Assembly: GCA_964651785.1 (NCBI GenBank)
Contig: CAZYWJ010000003.1
Location: forward strand, 56,737-120,736
Source: JAKVAV01 sp964651785
GTDB taxonomy: Bacteria > Bacteroidota > Bacteroidia > Flavobacteriales_D > Cryomorphaceae
Direction: 5' to 3'
DNA length: 64,000 bases
Part shown: positions 9,416 through 17,894 of the stretch, piece after piece
How the letters are laid out: each line of letters starts with the position of its first letter
Position numbering within the stretch: the stretch's first letter is position 1
The notes under the pieces: model-generated
The model's input: only the letters and a program-made list of their open reading frames with translations
Told to the model about the DNA's origin: nothing
Databases searched by the model: none
Made by a program: the position numbers and the translations under genes

Positions 9416-9887
9416 TTGTCTTATTTAATTCAACATACTCTTATGGGTGAAGCGGATTTATGGAAATATTACTCATCTTTTCAGAAAAAGGCGCACACCG
9501 TTTAACAAACCGGCTGTCAGAATTTGCTATTTCCGAGAAAGGATTCCGCGAAATGTAGGTGGAAATGCGCACTGACCATTTATCGGCAAAGGACTTGGAA
9601 TGTAAGAATAAGTTCATTTGATATGCTGAAGTGCTACATAAACGGTTTGAAGCGCAATAGTTAGCTCATACACAAACAGAATTACTGCTTTACACGGAAC
9701 AAAAATTCCCTAGGGAGACCGACATGAAATGAGTAATTAAAGCAGATGAGATAAGAATTCGGATAAAACGAAAGCTTACACTGTAATTCTGCCCCCGGAC
9801 GGGATTTCTTTTGGCGCAATCAGGCGGCTTTCATGCATATTGAAAATTCACCGATGATTAATTGGCGCGAAAAACTTAAGTCTTCAC
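9416..9887. other. Non-coding stretch of about 470 bases
   Basis: No gene, RNA or clear terminator is recognised. Read on the plus strand near 9565-9775, one frame is open apart from three or four stops; this could be chance or a decayed gene, and no family resemblance was found. Confidence 0.4.
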
Positions 9888-10349
9888 TCAGGACTTATCG
9901 ATGGAGGCATTGGGAGATACGGTGTACCGCTTGAAAAACTGCATCCAGGCGAAGCTTATAATTATAGCAGATGCCATACCTTCAATGAATATACCAATAG
10001 CTGCTTGACCGATAGTGATATTTGTACCCCACATTCGGGTTTCTTTCAGAATTTCGACAAAATCAGGATCAAAAAAATTAACATAGACAGCCAAAAAGAG
10101 TAAAAACACAATTACAGCACTTATAGTGGCTCTAAGCCCCAAACCTAAACCTTCGAAATATGTGGTCGGAGTATTCGAATTTTTAATCCGCTTGTTCAAC
10201 AATAGGTATACTCCACCGATTAAAATGACGAAATTGAAAATTCGCAAATACAGATTTGATTCCAAACCAAACAATTTCATCAGCAGGAAATAAGCAATAA
10301 GTGCCGCTGCCATTATTAATCCGTATACGTATTCCTGTTTATTCATCAT
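9888..10349 (-). CDS. DUF4199-type small membrane protein
   Basis: The protein has about 153 residues and four hydrophobic segments (about 5-23, 30-47, 70-90 and 115-140). Its glycine-rich turn YFEGLGLGLRATISA and the general layout match the DUF4199 family, membrane proteins of unknown function that are common in Bacteroidota. Tandem ATG codons at 10349 and 10346 are preferred over the upstream ATG at 10424, because the longer version would run through the terminator of the ribosomal operon. Its own promoter is not obvious in the 57 bases between the terminator and the start. Confidence 0.7.
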   Translation of the reverse strand: MMNKQEYVYGLIMAAALIAYFLLMKLFGLESNLYLRIFNFVILIGGVYLLLNKRIKNSNTPTTYFEGLGLGLRATISAVIVFLLFLAVYVNFFDPDFVEILKETRMWGTNITIGQAAIGIFIEGMASAIIISFAWMQFFKRYTVSPNASIDKS

Positions 10350-10403
10350 GATTTTTTTGCGTTGGGTATAATTGTGACAATCGTCATACCAACTTATCAA
10401 CAC

Positions 10404-10434
10404 AAAAAAAGCCCGAACGTTCATTCGGGCTTTT
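10404..10434 (-). terminator. Terminator of the rpsF-rpsR-rplI operon
   Basis: A perfect 11-bp stem (10407-10417 with 10424-10434) with a 6-base loop is followed by seven T on the minus strand. It lies 23 bases after the rplI stop codon. Confidence 0.88.
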
Positions 10435-10456
10435 AGTCAATACGTAAATATCGGAT

Positions 10457-10903
10457 TTACTCTCCTACTACTTCAAACTTTATAGTTTGCTTTATATCCT
10501 TGTGCAAGGCTACTTCGGCTTCGTAGGTTCCTATTTCCTTTATCGGCTCATTTTTGATAGTAATATTTTTTCTGTCAATATCATGACCTGCAGCTTTCAG
10601 TGCATCAGCCAATTGGATGGTATTAACTGAGCCGAAAATTTTTCCGTTCTCGCCAACTTTCGCTCCGATTTTAATCGTTTCATTTTCAAGTTTAGCTGCT
10701 TTCGCATTGGCCTCTTCTTGAATCTTTTCTTCTTTATGAGCTCGTTGTCTGATGGTTTCTTCCAGCATCTTTTTCTCAGAAGCCGTGGCAAAAACAGCCA
10801 AGCCTCTTGGGATTAAAAAATTTCTGGCGTAGCCCGGCTTCACATCTACCATTTCATCTTGGTACCCAAGATTCTCTACGTCTTTTTTCAAAATTACTTC
10901 CAT
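10457..10903 (-). CDS. rplI: Ribosomal protein bL9
   Basis: This 148-residue protein of the large ribosomal subunit has the conserved N-terminal domain. It starts MEVILKKDVENLGYQDEMVDVKPGYARNFLIP, containing the bL9 signature GxxxxVxxGYxRNFLxP. The long connecting helix and the C-terminal RNA-binding domain are complete. Length is normal for the family. It is the last gene of the rpsF-rpsR-rplI operon, 6 bases after rpsR, and is followed by a strong terminator. Confidence 0.97.
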   Translation of the reverse strand: MEVILKKDVENLGYQDEMVDVKPGYARNFLIPRGLAVFATASEKKMLEETIRQRAHKEEKIQEEANAKAAKLENETIKIGAKVGENGKIFGSVNTIQLADALKAAGHDIDRKNITIKNEPIKEIGTYEAEVALHKDIKQTIKFEVVGE

Positions 10904-10909
10904 CGCGTT

Positions 10910-11179
10910 CTAGTTTTTTAAAAGGTCAGCAACATAAGGAAGAAGAGCCAAATGACGTGCGCGCTTGATCGCTTGTGCCACTCGACGCTGGTATTTCAAC
11001 GAAGTACCCGTTACTCGGCGGGGAAGAATTTTCCCTTGTTCGTTGACCAATTTCAACAAAAAGTTAGGGTCTTTGTAATCAATAAATTTGATACGCTTCT
11101 TTCTGAATCGACAGTACTTTTCTTTTTGCGTGTCGATGCTGATCGGCGTCAGGTATCTTATTTCGGTCTTATCTGCCAT
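10910..11179 (-). CDS. rpsR: Ribosomal protein bS18
   Basis: This 89-residue small-subunit protein binds the 16S central domain as a heterodimer with bS6. The core IDYKDPNFLLKLVNEQGKI followed by RRVTGTSLKYQRRVAQAIKRAR is the canonical bS18 sequence. It stands between rpsF (12 bases upstream) and rplI (6 bases downstream), the arrangement conserved in most bacteria. Confidence 0.97.
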   Translation of the reverse strand: MADKTEIRYLTPISIDTQKEKYCRFRKKRIKFIDYKDPNFLLKLVNEQGKILPRRVTGTSLKYQRRVAQAIKRARHLALLPYVADLLKN

Positions 11180-11191
11180 GTCGGTTCGATT

Positions 11192-11539
11192 TTAAGCGTT
11201 TGATTTTTCTTTGGATTTACTGCGTCTCTTTTCCGCGTAAGCAATGGCGTGTTTGTCCATTCTAACGGTCAAAAAACGGATGACTCTCTCATCGCGACGG
11301 AATGCCAATTCCATATCTGCGATAACAGATCCTTCAGATTCAAACTCGACCAGGTGATAAAAACCCGTCGATTTCTTTTGGATGGGATAGGCCAGCTTTC
11401 GCAGACCCCAATCTTCTTCATGGTGTATTTTTGCACCACCATCTTTGAGAAGATCTTTGAATTTCGCAACCGCTTCCTTTGCCTGTTCTTCAGACAAAAC
11501 GGGAGTCAAAATGAAAACGGTTTCATAACGATTCGTCAT
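11192..11539 (-). CDS. rpsF: Ribosomal protein bS6
   Basis: This 115-residue small-subunit protein starts MTNRYETVFILTPVLSEEQ and has the GLRKLAYPIQKKSTGFYHLVEF core typical of bS6. It is the first gene of the rpsF-rpsR-rplI operon. A canonical Bacteroidota promoter lies 47-76 bases upstream, giving a short leader. In many bacteria this leader binds the S6:S18 dimer for autoregulation; such a structure was not identified by eye here. Confidence 0.96.
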   Translation of the reverse strand: MTNRYETVFILTPVLSEEQAKEAVAKFKDLLKDGGAKIHHEEDWGLRKLAYPIQKKSTGFYHLVEFESEGSVIADMELAFRRDERVIRFLTVRMDKHAIAYAEKRRSKSKEKSNA

Positions 11540-11585
11540 AACTTCCTGTTAGTGTGTAAATAATTAGATTTAAAAAAATGGAGTG

Positions 11586-11615
11586 CAAAGGTAGTAAAAA
11601 ACTCATCCGGAGCAA
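11586..11615 (-). promoter_or_regulatory. Promoter of the rpsF operon
   Basis: On the minus strand TTG (11613-11615), a 19-base spacer and TACCTTTG (11586-11593) form an exact Bacteroidota housekeeping promoter. It would start a leader of about 40 bases before the rpsF ATG. Confidence 0.75.
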
Positions 11616-11693
11616 TATGAAACAAAAGAATTGCTTTCAGCTCTCAGTACACAACTGATGGCTATTTAAAAGCCTTCTGTGGTAAGTAAATTT

Positions 11694-11701
11694 TATCTTT
11701 G
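11694..11701 (+). promoter_or_regulatory. Candidate -7 box of dnaX
   Basis: TATCTTTG matches TAnnTTTG and lies 19 bases before the dnaX ATG, which would give a very short leader. A clear TTG at -33 is not seen. Confidence 0.5.
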
Positions 11702-11720
11702 CCCTTCATCAAAAATTTGA

Positions 11721-13628
11721 ATGGACGAGTTTATAGTTTCGGCGCGAAAATACAGACCCAACACCTTTGAATCGGTAGTTGGTCAGGAAAATATTACGCA
11801 AACCCTGATGAAGGCCATCGAGAATAATCATCTCGCTCAAGCCTTTCTCTTCAACGGCCCTCGGGGAGTGGGTAAAACTACCTGCGCCAGAATTTTAGCT
11901 CGTGAAGTCAATCACTTTCACTCAGAAGGTGTGGACGAAGGTCAGGATTTTTCTTTCAATATTTTTGAACTTGATGCGGCTTCCAACAACAGTGTTGAGG
12001 ACATCAGGAGCCTTATTGATCAGGTGCGCATACCACCGCAGATCGGGAAGTACAAAGTCTACATTATCGATGAGGTTCACATGCTTTCCAAAGCGGCTTT
12101 CAATGCTTTCCTCAAAACGCTGGAAGAGCCACCGGCTTACGCCATCTTTATTTTGGCAACGACCGAAAAGCACAAAGTCCTTCCAACCATCATTTCTCGT
12201 TGTCAGGTATTTGACTTCAATAGAATTCAAATCAGTTCAATGGTAGCTCATCTTTCCAAGATAGCGGAGAAAGAGCACATCTTTGCCGAAGAAGCAGCGC
12301 TACACGTCATTGCCGAAAAGGCCGACGGAGCTTTGCGAGATGCCTTATCAATCTTCGATCAAATGGTGAGTTTTTCGGGAACGAATGTCACTTACCAGGA
12401 TGTAATTGATAACCTGAACATTCTTGACTACGACTACTATTTCGCACTCTGTGATTGCTTTCGCAACAGCGATACCGAAACTGCTCTGATTACTTTCAAT
12501 CAGATTCTCAACAAAGGGTTTGACGGACATAATTTCATTAACGGATTAGCGAATCACATTCGCAATCTCTTGATGTGCGTATCACCCAAAACGGTTGCCA
12601 TCCTGGAAGTTGGTGAAACAGTGAAAACACGCTATCTGGAAGAAGCGCCTAAGTTTGAAACCAATAATTTAGTAACGGCACTCGAACTTCTCGGAAAAGC
12701 CGATTTGGATTACAAAATCAGCCGAAATCAACGACTGCTGGTGGAAGTGTTACTTTTAAGACTTTGTGCGCTTTTCAGCGGAAACGCTGAAAAAAAAAAC
12801 TTCAATGATGTAGATGAGCTAGCTCCTGCAAAACCGGGCAGCAAAGTTGATCAAACAGTCACCGCCGCCATTCCTGAAATCAAGGAGCGAGAACGATCGG
12901 TACCACCACTTGCAAGGAAAACGGAAGAAGAAGAAGAAGAAGAGTCTTCTGACTTGCCCGTCGGCAAAGAAGAGATAGGCAAAGAAGAGCAAAGCGAGGA
13001 ATTGAACGCAGCGGTAGTTGAAGAACCTAGCGTTTCATCTTCTGTACCAACGGAAGAAAAACCCATAGCATCCGACAAAATCACCCAGGCGGATCCGGTT
13101 CGTGCTAATTCCGGATTCAGCTCGAAGATGGGCAAAGTGAAAAGGACAGGCGCCCTTTCGACCATGAAGGCAAAACTGGAAACCAAGGAAGAAAAAGGTG
13201 AACTTGAAGCTTCTGCTGAAACGGATTATTACGAGGGAAAGCCCGCTGATGCCTTTGATCTGAATCAACTTTGGGATGCGTGGAAAGCCTATGCGGCGAA
13301 AATCAAAGAAGCAGGTAAACAAAGCTACTACGTAACCTTAACCAAACACGACCCGGTGATGGTCGAAACAAATCAGATCGAATTTTTGGTAGACAATCAT
13401 GTGCAGGTGAGCGACCTGACGGAGGACAAGGGAAATCTTTTGGATTTTCTTCGTGAAGAACTCAACAATTGGAGAATTCAACTCAAGGTTGTGATTGACG
13501 AGACGGAAACGAAAGACGGTGACAGTCTTTACGACCCGTCAGACAAGTTTGCAGCAATGGCTGAGAAAAACCCGCTTCTCACTGAATTGAAAAATCGCTT
13601 TGACTTGGATGTGGATCACGATATCTGA
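11721..13628 (+). CDS. dnaX: DNA polymerase III subunit gamma/tau
   Basis: This 635-residue AAA+ clamp-loader subunit loads the sliding clamp and, in its long tau form, ties the loader to the polymerase. Visible motifs are Walker A GPRGVGKT, Walker B IIDEVHML, sensor 1 ATTEKHK and an SRC arginine finger. The four-cysteine zinc knuckle usual after Walker A is missing; the stretch reads EVNHFHSEGVDEGQDFSFNIFELDAASNNS. Residues 1-355 form domains I-III, then a low-complexity acidic linker (GAA-rich at about 12925-12945) and a C-terminal tau-like domain. At codons 357-360 there is a run of ten A directly after a 9-bp hairpin. A one-base slip in either direction leads to a stop within a few codons and would give a gamma-length protein of about 362 residues. 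Confidence 0.95.
   Translation: MDEFIVSARKYRPNTFESVVGQENITQTLMKAIENNHLAQAFLFNGPRGVGKTTCARILAREVNHFHSEGVDEGQDFSFNIFELDAASNNSVEDIRSLIDQVRIPPQIGKYKVYIIDEVHMLSKAAFNAFLKTLEEPPAYAIFILATTEKHKVLPTIISRCQVFDFNRIQISSMVAHLSKIAEKEHIFAEEAALHVIAEKADGALRDALSIFDQMVSFSGTNVTYQDVIDNLNILDYDYYFALCDCFRNSDTETALITFNQILNKGFDGHNFINGLANHIRNLLMCVSPKTVAILEVGETVKTRYLEEAPKFETNNLVTALELLGKADLDYKISRNQRLLVEVLLLRLCALFSGNAEKKNFNDVDELAPAKPGSKVDQTVTAAIPEIKERERSVPPLARKTEEEEEEESSDLPVGKEEIGKEEQSEELNAAVVEEPSVSSSVPTEEKPIASDKITQADPVRANSGFSSKMGKVKRTGALSTMKAKLETKEEKGELEASAETDYYEGKPADAFDLNQLWDAWKAYAAKIKEAGKQSYYVTLTKHDPVMVETNQIEFLVDNHVQVSDLTEDKGNLLDFLREELNNWRIQLKVVIDETETKDGDSLYDPSDKFAAMAEKNPLLTELKNRFDLDVDHDI
12772..12799 (+). promoter_or_regulatory. 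Hairpin plus A10 run: probable slippage site within dnaX
   Basis: A perfect 9-bp stem (12772-12780 with 12785-12793) closed by a GAAA loop leads into ten consecutive A (12790-12799). The site lies at the border between the clamp-loader core and the tau-specific part. Adding one A gives the tail KKKLQ then TGA; losing one A gives KKTSMM then TAG. Confidence 0.65.
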
Positions 13629-13723
13629 GCGAAAAATTCGAACAGAACCTCTTCTTTAAAATCGGAGCGGAGACTTTTCAAATTCCTTATCTTGCCGACT
13701 TGAATCTTAAATTTCAATCAATA

Positions 13724-14530
13724 ATGAAACTAACCGGAATTTTAGCAATCACCTTTGCAATGGGCGCTGTAACCACTCAAGCCCACACGGATGAAATCCA
13801 TACGGCAAATGAACCCATTACTCAAATTTCAGAGCAAGTCGTTTCAATAAATTCAGATTATCAACCACAAGATGAGTATTCTTTCGATACGCAATTTGAC
13901 CTGAAGATTGAAGAATTCGATAAAAAAGGCAAGCTGAAGCAATCGAGTCAAATGACGATGATGGTGTCGGAAGAATCAAAAAATATGGCCATGGTGGTAA
14001 ACCAAGAGGGGATAAACACCGAAGTTATATTCGACATGGATAGCAAAAACATCATAACGCTAATGAACACCGGCGGTCAAAAAATGGCCACATCCATATC
14101 ACTGGATAACCCGCAGTTCAAAAAAATGATGGAGGAAAGTCAATCGGCTGATGAAAGCAATAACGGTGAGATGCCGACTTTTAAGAAAACGGGAAAATCA
14201 AAAACCATCTCCGGTTATTCATGCGATGAATATAAAGTAGAGCATTCTGAAATGAATGAAGATTCGGAAGTGACTTATTGGATAACCGAAGAAGCTGAAT
14301 TTGACTGGGTAAAGTCCATGTCAAATATGGCGGGGATTAATAAGCAAATGCCCGACATGTCTTTCGGAACGGGTTATCCTGAGGATGGATCCATCATTCA
14401 GATGGTGGTCACGGAAAAGAGTGGAACATACACCGTCATGACAGTTACCGATATTGAGCAAGATGCAGATATCACGGTTAGCACCAAGGGCTACACCTTT
14501 ATGAACATGGGAAATATGGGCGGTAGATAA
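13724..14530 (+). CDS. DUF4412-type secreted protein
   Basis: This protein of about 268 residues has a signal peptide (MKLTGILAITFAMGAVTTQA). The rest is a soluble, methionine-rich domain with GYSCDEYKVEH and a following TYWITEEAEFDW segment, which resembles the DUF4412 family of exported proteins of unknown function, common in Bacteroidota. The ATG at 13724 is chosen because it begins the signal peptide; an upstream in-frame TTG at 13700 is less likely. Its stop is only 6 bases before the MATE transporter start, so the two are probably co-transcribed, though a functional link is not evident. Confidence 0.75.
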   Translation: MKLTGILAITFAMGAVTTQAHTDEIHTANEPITQISEQVVSINSDYQPQDEYSFDTQFDLKIEEFDKKGKLKQSSQMTMMVSEESKNMAMVVNQEGINTEVIFDMDSKNIITLMNTGGQKMATSISLDNPQFKKMMEESQSADESNNGEMPTFKKTGKSKTISGYSCDEYKVEHSEMNEDSEVTYWITEEAEFDWVKSMSNMAGINKQMPDMSFGTGYPEDGSIIQMVVTEKSGTYTVMTVTDIEQDADITVSTKGYTFMNMGNMGGR

Positions 14531-14536
14531 ACCGGA

Positions 14537-15868
14537 ATGGTTGACTCCTCGTCCATGCAAGATGCCCCCGGCAGGCGAGAAATCAATCGATTAGCCATAC
14601 CGGCAATTTTGACAGGAATTGCCGAACCTATAATAACCTTAGTCGATACGGCACTGGTGGGCCAAGTGGGCACTACCGAACTTGCCTCCGTAGGTATAGC
14701 GGGTAGCTTTTACCTCATGACGGTATGGATTCTGGCTCAGACCCTTACTGCCATTGCAGCCATCGTAAGCCGCTATTTCGGTAAGAACAAGACGGAACAA
14801 ATCGAATCTTTAATTCCGCAAGCGTTGGCCTCCAACTTGCTTTTGGGAATCGGATTTTTAGTCCTGACCAATACATTTTCTACCGAAATATTTCAGTTTT
14901 ATAATGCCGAAGGAGATGTACTCCAACTCTGTGAAGATTACTTCAGCATTCGCTCATGGGGTTTTCCCTTCACGTTAGCCACACTGCTCCTTTTCGGAGT
15001 TTTTCGCGGATTGCAGAATACTTCGTGGGCTATGGTGATTTCCCTCATCGGCGCAGTGGTCAATTTGGGTTTGGATTATATGCTCATATTCGGAGTGGAA
15101 GGGAGCATCAAACCTATGGGTATTGAAGGTGCGGCGGCAGCCAGTCTTGTCGCTCAGATTTTGATGTTTGTGTTAGCGCTTTTCTTCCTTTCGGCAAAAA
15201 CTTCATTTCGGCTAAAGCTTCAATTCCAACTCAACCCTGAATTCAAAAATCTGGCCGGCATGAGCGCGGATTTATTTATTCGTACCATTCTGCTAAATCT
15301 CACCTTTTACTTGGCCACGCGTTATGCCACGGGATACGGCGAGGAAGTAATAGCCGCGCATACGATTGCCATCAATATTTGGCTCTTCTCCTCTTTCTTC
15401 ATCGACGGGTATGCCCATGCAGGAAATGCATTAGCCGGAAGGCTGCTCGGAGAGGAAAGGCCGAAATCTCTATATAAAATGGGAACGCAAATCAACCGCA
15501 TAGCCATTTTCATCGGGATTATCCTGGCGGCGATTTATGCAGTGGGCTATTTTCAAATCGGTAAATTCTTCACGGACGACGCCGCCGTATTAGCACAATT
15601 TGAAGCCATTTTTTTCTTGGTTATCATCACCCAGCCCATCAATGCTTCTGCATTCGCTTTTGATGGAATTTACAAAGGATTAGGTGAGATGAAATTGCTC
15701 AGAAATTTACTAGTAGCTTCTACCCTGCTCGGTTTTGTTCCCGTCTGCTTAGGGTTTCACTATCTCTCACCCGGCCTTCTCGGCATTTGGATCGCTTTTG
15801 TGGTTTGGATGATCCTCCGATCGGGATGGCTGGTGTTTGATTTTAAAAGGAGGTACAGCAACCTTTAG
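14537..15868 (+). CDS. MATE family efflux transporter (DinF-like)
   Basis: This 443-residue inner-membrane protein has 12 hydrophobic segments in two homologous halves. The N-terminus EINRLAIPAILTGIAEPIITLVDTALVGQVGT is the typical MATE/DinF entry segment, with the conserved polar residues of the first helix. It would export organic cations or drugs against Na+ or H+; the substrate cannot be told from sequence. It lies 6 bases downstream of the DUF4412 gene and ends 4 bases before the convergent TrhA gene. Confidence 0.9.
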   Translation: MVDSSSMQDAPGRREINRLAIPAILTGIAEPIITLVDTALVGQVGTTELASVGIAGSFYLMTVWILAQTLTAIAAIVSRYFGKNKTEQIESLIPQALASNLLLGIGFLVLTNTFSTEIFQFYNAEGDVLQLCEDYFSIRSWGFPFTLATLLLFGVFRGLQNTSWAMVISLIGAVVNLGLDYMLIFGVEGSIKPMGIEGAAAASLVAQILMFVLALFFLSAKTSFRLKLQFQLNPEFKNLAGMSADLFIRTILLNLTFYLATRYATGYGEEVIAAHTIAINIWLFSSFFIDGYAHAGNALAGRLLGEERPKSLYKMGTQINRIAIFIGIILAAIYAVGYFQIGKFFTDDAAVLAQFEAIFFLVIITQPINASAFAFDGIYKGLGEMKLLRNLLVASTLLGFVPVCLGFHYLSPGLLGIWIAFVVWMILRSGWLVFDFKRRYSNL

Positions 15869-15872
15869 CAGA

Positions 15873-16508
15873 TTAAGAGAAGATTTTGAGAATGCCGACA
15901 AAATGTGAGATGGCACCGCCCAAAACGAAAATGTGCCAAATGGCGTGGTGATAAGGAATTTTTTTGACCAGATAGAATACAACTCCGATGGTGTAGCAAA
16001 CGCCACCCGTGGCAATCCAAAAGAATTGCTCATCGGGAAGATTTTCTCCGAAAGAATCAGGCGCAAAAACAACCAGCCAGCCCATGGCCAAATAAATCAG
16101 CGTTGAGACCAATCGAAATTTACCCGTAAAAAACACCTTGAAAACGGTTCCCGCAAATGCCAAACCCCATAATATCCACAGCATAAGTTTCGCATCAGCA
16201 GGATCGGCGTAAGACAAAAGAAATGGAGTATAAGTACCTGCGATCAAGTAATAAATGCTGATGTGATCCCAAATTTTCATGAGGGTTCTAGGTTTGGTTT
16301 CCTTTTGTGCGTGATAGAGGGTGGAGAAACCGAAGACCATTAAAAACCCGATACCATATACAATACCTCCCGCCACATCTCCTGCCGTGGTTTCGGCCGA
16401 TTGAGAAATGGCTACGACTAAAAACGGCAAACCCACCAATCCGAATAGAAATCCGAACAGGTGGGTGATAATATTGGCTCTTTCGTGTGAAGGGGCGTAA
16501 TCAGACAT
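15873..16508 (-). CDS. TrhA/hemolysin III family membrane protein
   Basis: This 211-residue protein has seven hydrophobic segments and belongs to the PAQR/HlyIII superfamily. The family histidines are visible in ERANIITHLFG, in FSTLYHAQKE and in the last part HHAIWHIFVLGGAISHF. Bacterial members are linked to membrane homeostasis and metal-dependent hydrolase chemistry; true hemolysis is doubtful. It is downstream of the DUF2945 and PNPOx-like genes on the same strand, separated by 21 bases, and may share their transcript. Confidence 0.88.
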   Translation of the reverse strand: MSDYAPSHERANIITHLFGFLFGLVGLPFLVVAISQSAETTAGDVAGGIVYGIGFLMVFGFSTLYHAQKETKPRTLMKIWDHISIYYLIAGTYTPFLLSYADPADAKLMLWILWGLAFAGTVFKVFFTGKFRLVSTLIYLAMGWLVVFAPDSFGENLPDEQFFWIATGGVCYTIGVVFYLVKKIPYHHAIWHIFVLGGAISHFVGILKIFS

Positions 16509-16529
16509 CTGACAAAAGTCGAAAAACTA

Positions 16530-16745
16530 TCAGGCTTTTTTCAACTCAGATCCGGATTTTAATACCTCATCTCCATCTTCTTGTTCTATCAAATAAGCAG
16601 GTTCATCGTCCGACGCATTCCGTTTTATTTCCGAACCATTAATGGTTTTCGATACATCGGATGTATATTTTTTCTTAACCTTCCCGGTTCCGTGACCATT
16701 ACCCCACTCCCATTTAACCTTATCTCCTTGACTAAAATTTTTCAT
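16530..16745 (-). CDS. DUF2945 (tudor-like, HVA1) small protein
   Basis: This 71-residue basic/acidic soluble protein begins MKNFSQGDKVKWEWGNGHGTGKV and ends in a YLIEQEDGDEVLKSGSEL segment, the full signature of the DUF2945 family, which folds like a tudor domain. Members often sit with stress genes in bacteria and fungi; the molecular role is unknown. Its start overlaps the stop of the upstream PNPOx-like gene by 4 bases (ATGA), pointing to translational coupling. Confidence 0.88.
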   Translation of the reverse strand: MKNFSQGDKVKWEWGNGHGTGKVKKKYTSDVSKTINGSEIKRNASDDEPAYLIEQEDGDEVLKSGSELKKA

Positions 16746-17230
16746 TGCTCTATAACTTTATTTTTACCCATGTCAGGTCGTGAACCCGTTACCTTGGCTT
16801 TTGCATATTCAAAAGCTCGTTTCAAAATACCCTTATCGGTATCCCAAACTTCAGCTTGCATGACTTCAATTTTTATCAGGACTGCATTTTCTTTGGGATT
16901 CTTAGCATCTTCAAACCACACTTTCACGCCTTCCGACCATAATTCGTCAAATTCAGCACCCCCATCCTGAATAGAGGCCACCCCGGAAAGGGTAATGTAT
17001 AATCCGTCATCCAAACTCACGAAATTCAAGTTGACATGGGGGTTCTGTTTAATTTCCGAAATTTTGTAGGCGTTCTTGTCCGCAAACAACCAAATATCAC
17101 CCTCGTAGTATTCCTGTACCAAATACATCGGTCTCGATCGTAAAAAATTATCGGATACAGTGGTGAGCATTCCTACACGTAAATCTTTTAGGTAGTCCCA
17201 AATTTCTGCATGTTTCTTTTCTAAACTCAT
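16742..17230 (-). CDS. Pyridoxamine 5'-phosphate oxidase-like general stress protein
   Basis: From the ATG at 17230 this is a protein of about 162 residues with the split-barrel flavin-binding fold of the PNPOx-like family. The segments RVGMLTTVSDNFLRSRPMYL, DIWLFADKNAYKISEI and the acidic GGAEFDELW match the general stress protein 26 (YdaG-like) group. It may bind FMN, F420 or haem-like cofactors and act in redox stress, but the reaction is not known. It is the first gene of a small minus-strand set with DUF2945 (4-base overlap) and trhA. Confidence 0.85.
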   Translation of the reverse strand: MSLEKKHAEIWDYLKDLRVGMLTTVSDNFLRSRPMYLVQEYYEGDIWLFADKNAYKISEIKQNPHVNLNFVSLDDGLYITLSGVASIQDGGAEFDELWSEGVKVWFEDAKNPKENAVLIKIEVMQAEVWDTDKGILKRAFEYAKAKVTGSRPDMGKNKVIEQ

Positions 17231-17342
17231 ATTGTTCTCATTTTTTTGAAAAATAAAGTGCATCATTTGTGCCAATCAAATTCACTTACAGCCAATAGAA
17301 TGATTTCCCAAAATCCATTAGACCGGAAATGATTAAACACCC

Positions 17343-17789
17343 TTAATTAGTCGAAAGGCTATCGCTCGCTTGCCTGTAACCCATCGTATCCATACAACGC
17401 TTAGCTTCCGTCAAAATCGCATTTTCATTCATTGTAGGCATACCGTAAATAACATCATGAATACAAGAGCACAAATTTTTAGATATTTCGTTAAATTCCT
17501 CATCATCATTAATTTCAGAAGAATCGAAGGACATTAGGATAAAACTTGCGCAATTTGATTCTCGCAAATCTCTCCTTGCTTCACCCCATTCTTTTACCGT
17601 CGCCCCATGCAGGCTGGTATCCGGTTCTATTCGAACGACTTTTTCGACAGGTATCGGTTTTTCCGGAGTTAACACATCCTCATTACCCGAGTTTGAACAA
17701 GAAAGCAAAAGCGGTATAAGAATTAGTAAATAGAAATGGCTAATGCCGAGAGAAATACGAAATGTGCATTGTTTCTCAATTAATTTCAT
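17343..17789 (-). CDS. Hypothetical lipoprotein
   Basis: From the ATG at 17789 this is a protein of about 148 residues. A hydrophobic leader ends in a lipobox (LLLSCSN), so it should be lipid-anchored after signal peptidase II cleavage. The mature part is short and acidic with two pairs of cysteines (around SNCASF, KNLCSCIHD and AKRCMDTM) that could form disulfides. No family is recognised. It is divergent from the FNT channel gene; the 105 bases between them hold three inverted repeats. Confidence 0.7.
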   Translation of the reverse strand: MKLIEKQCTFRISLGISHFYLLILIPLLLSCSNSGNEDVLTPEKPIPVEKVVRIEPDTSLHGATVKEWGEARRDLRESNCASFILMSFDSSEINDDEEFNEISKNLCSCIHDVIYGMPTMNENAILTEAKRCMDTMGYRQASDSLSTN

Positions 17790-17820
17790 AGTGAAAATAT
17801 ATTGCAATTAATTGCCAAAC

Positions 17821-17872
17821 TTCGTACCGCGCGTACGAATTGAACAATTGTGCTTGAAAACGCTTAGTTTTC
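17821..17872. repeat. Three consecutive inverted repeats between a lipoprotein gene and an FNT gene
   Basis: In a row lie a 7-bp arm palindrome (17821-17827 with 17833-17839), a shorter AATTG/CAATT pair at about 17838-17849, and GAAAAC/GTTTTC (17856-17861 with 17867-17872). They are in the spacer between divergent genes, where operators are expected. No regulator is assigned. Confidence 0.4.
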
Positions 17873-17894
17873 AATAAACCTTATACGAGAAGAT

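Noticed and set aside
9565..9775. Decayed gene in the 470-base spacer
   Set aside because: The frame is broken by several stops and resembles no family; the evidence is too thin to call a pseudogene.
12786..12800. A10 run in dnaX as a simple sequencing error
   Set aside because: The annotated frame continues correctly for another 275 codons with a proper tau-like domain, so A10 is the in-frame length.
15873..16508. Hemolysin III as a virulence factor
   Set aside because: The family is a general membrane protein group; the name does not show haemolytic function.
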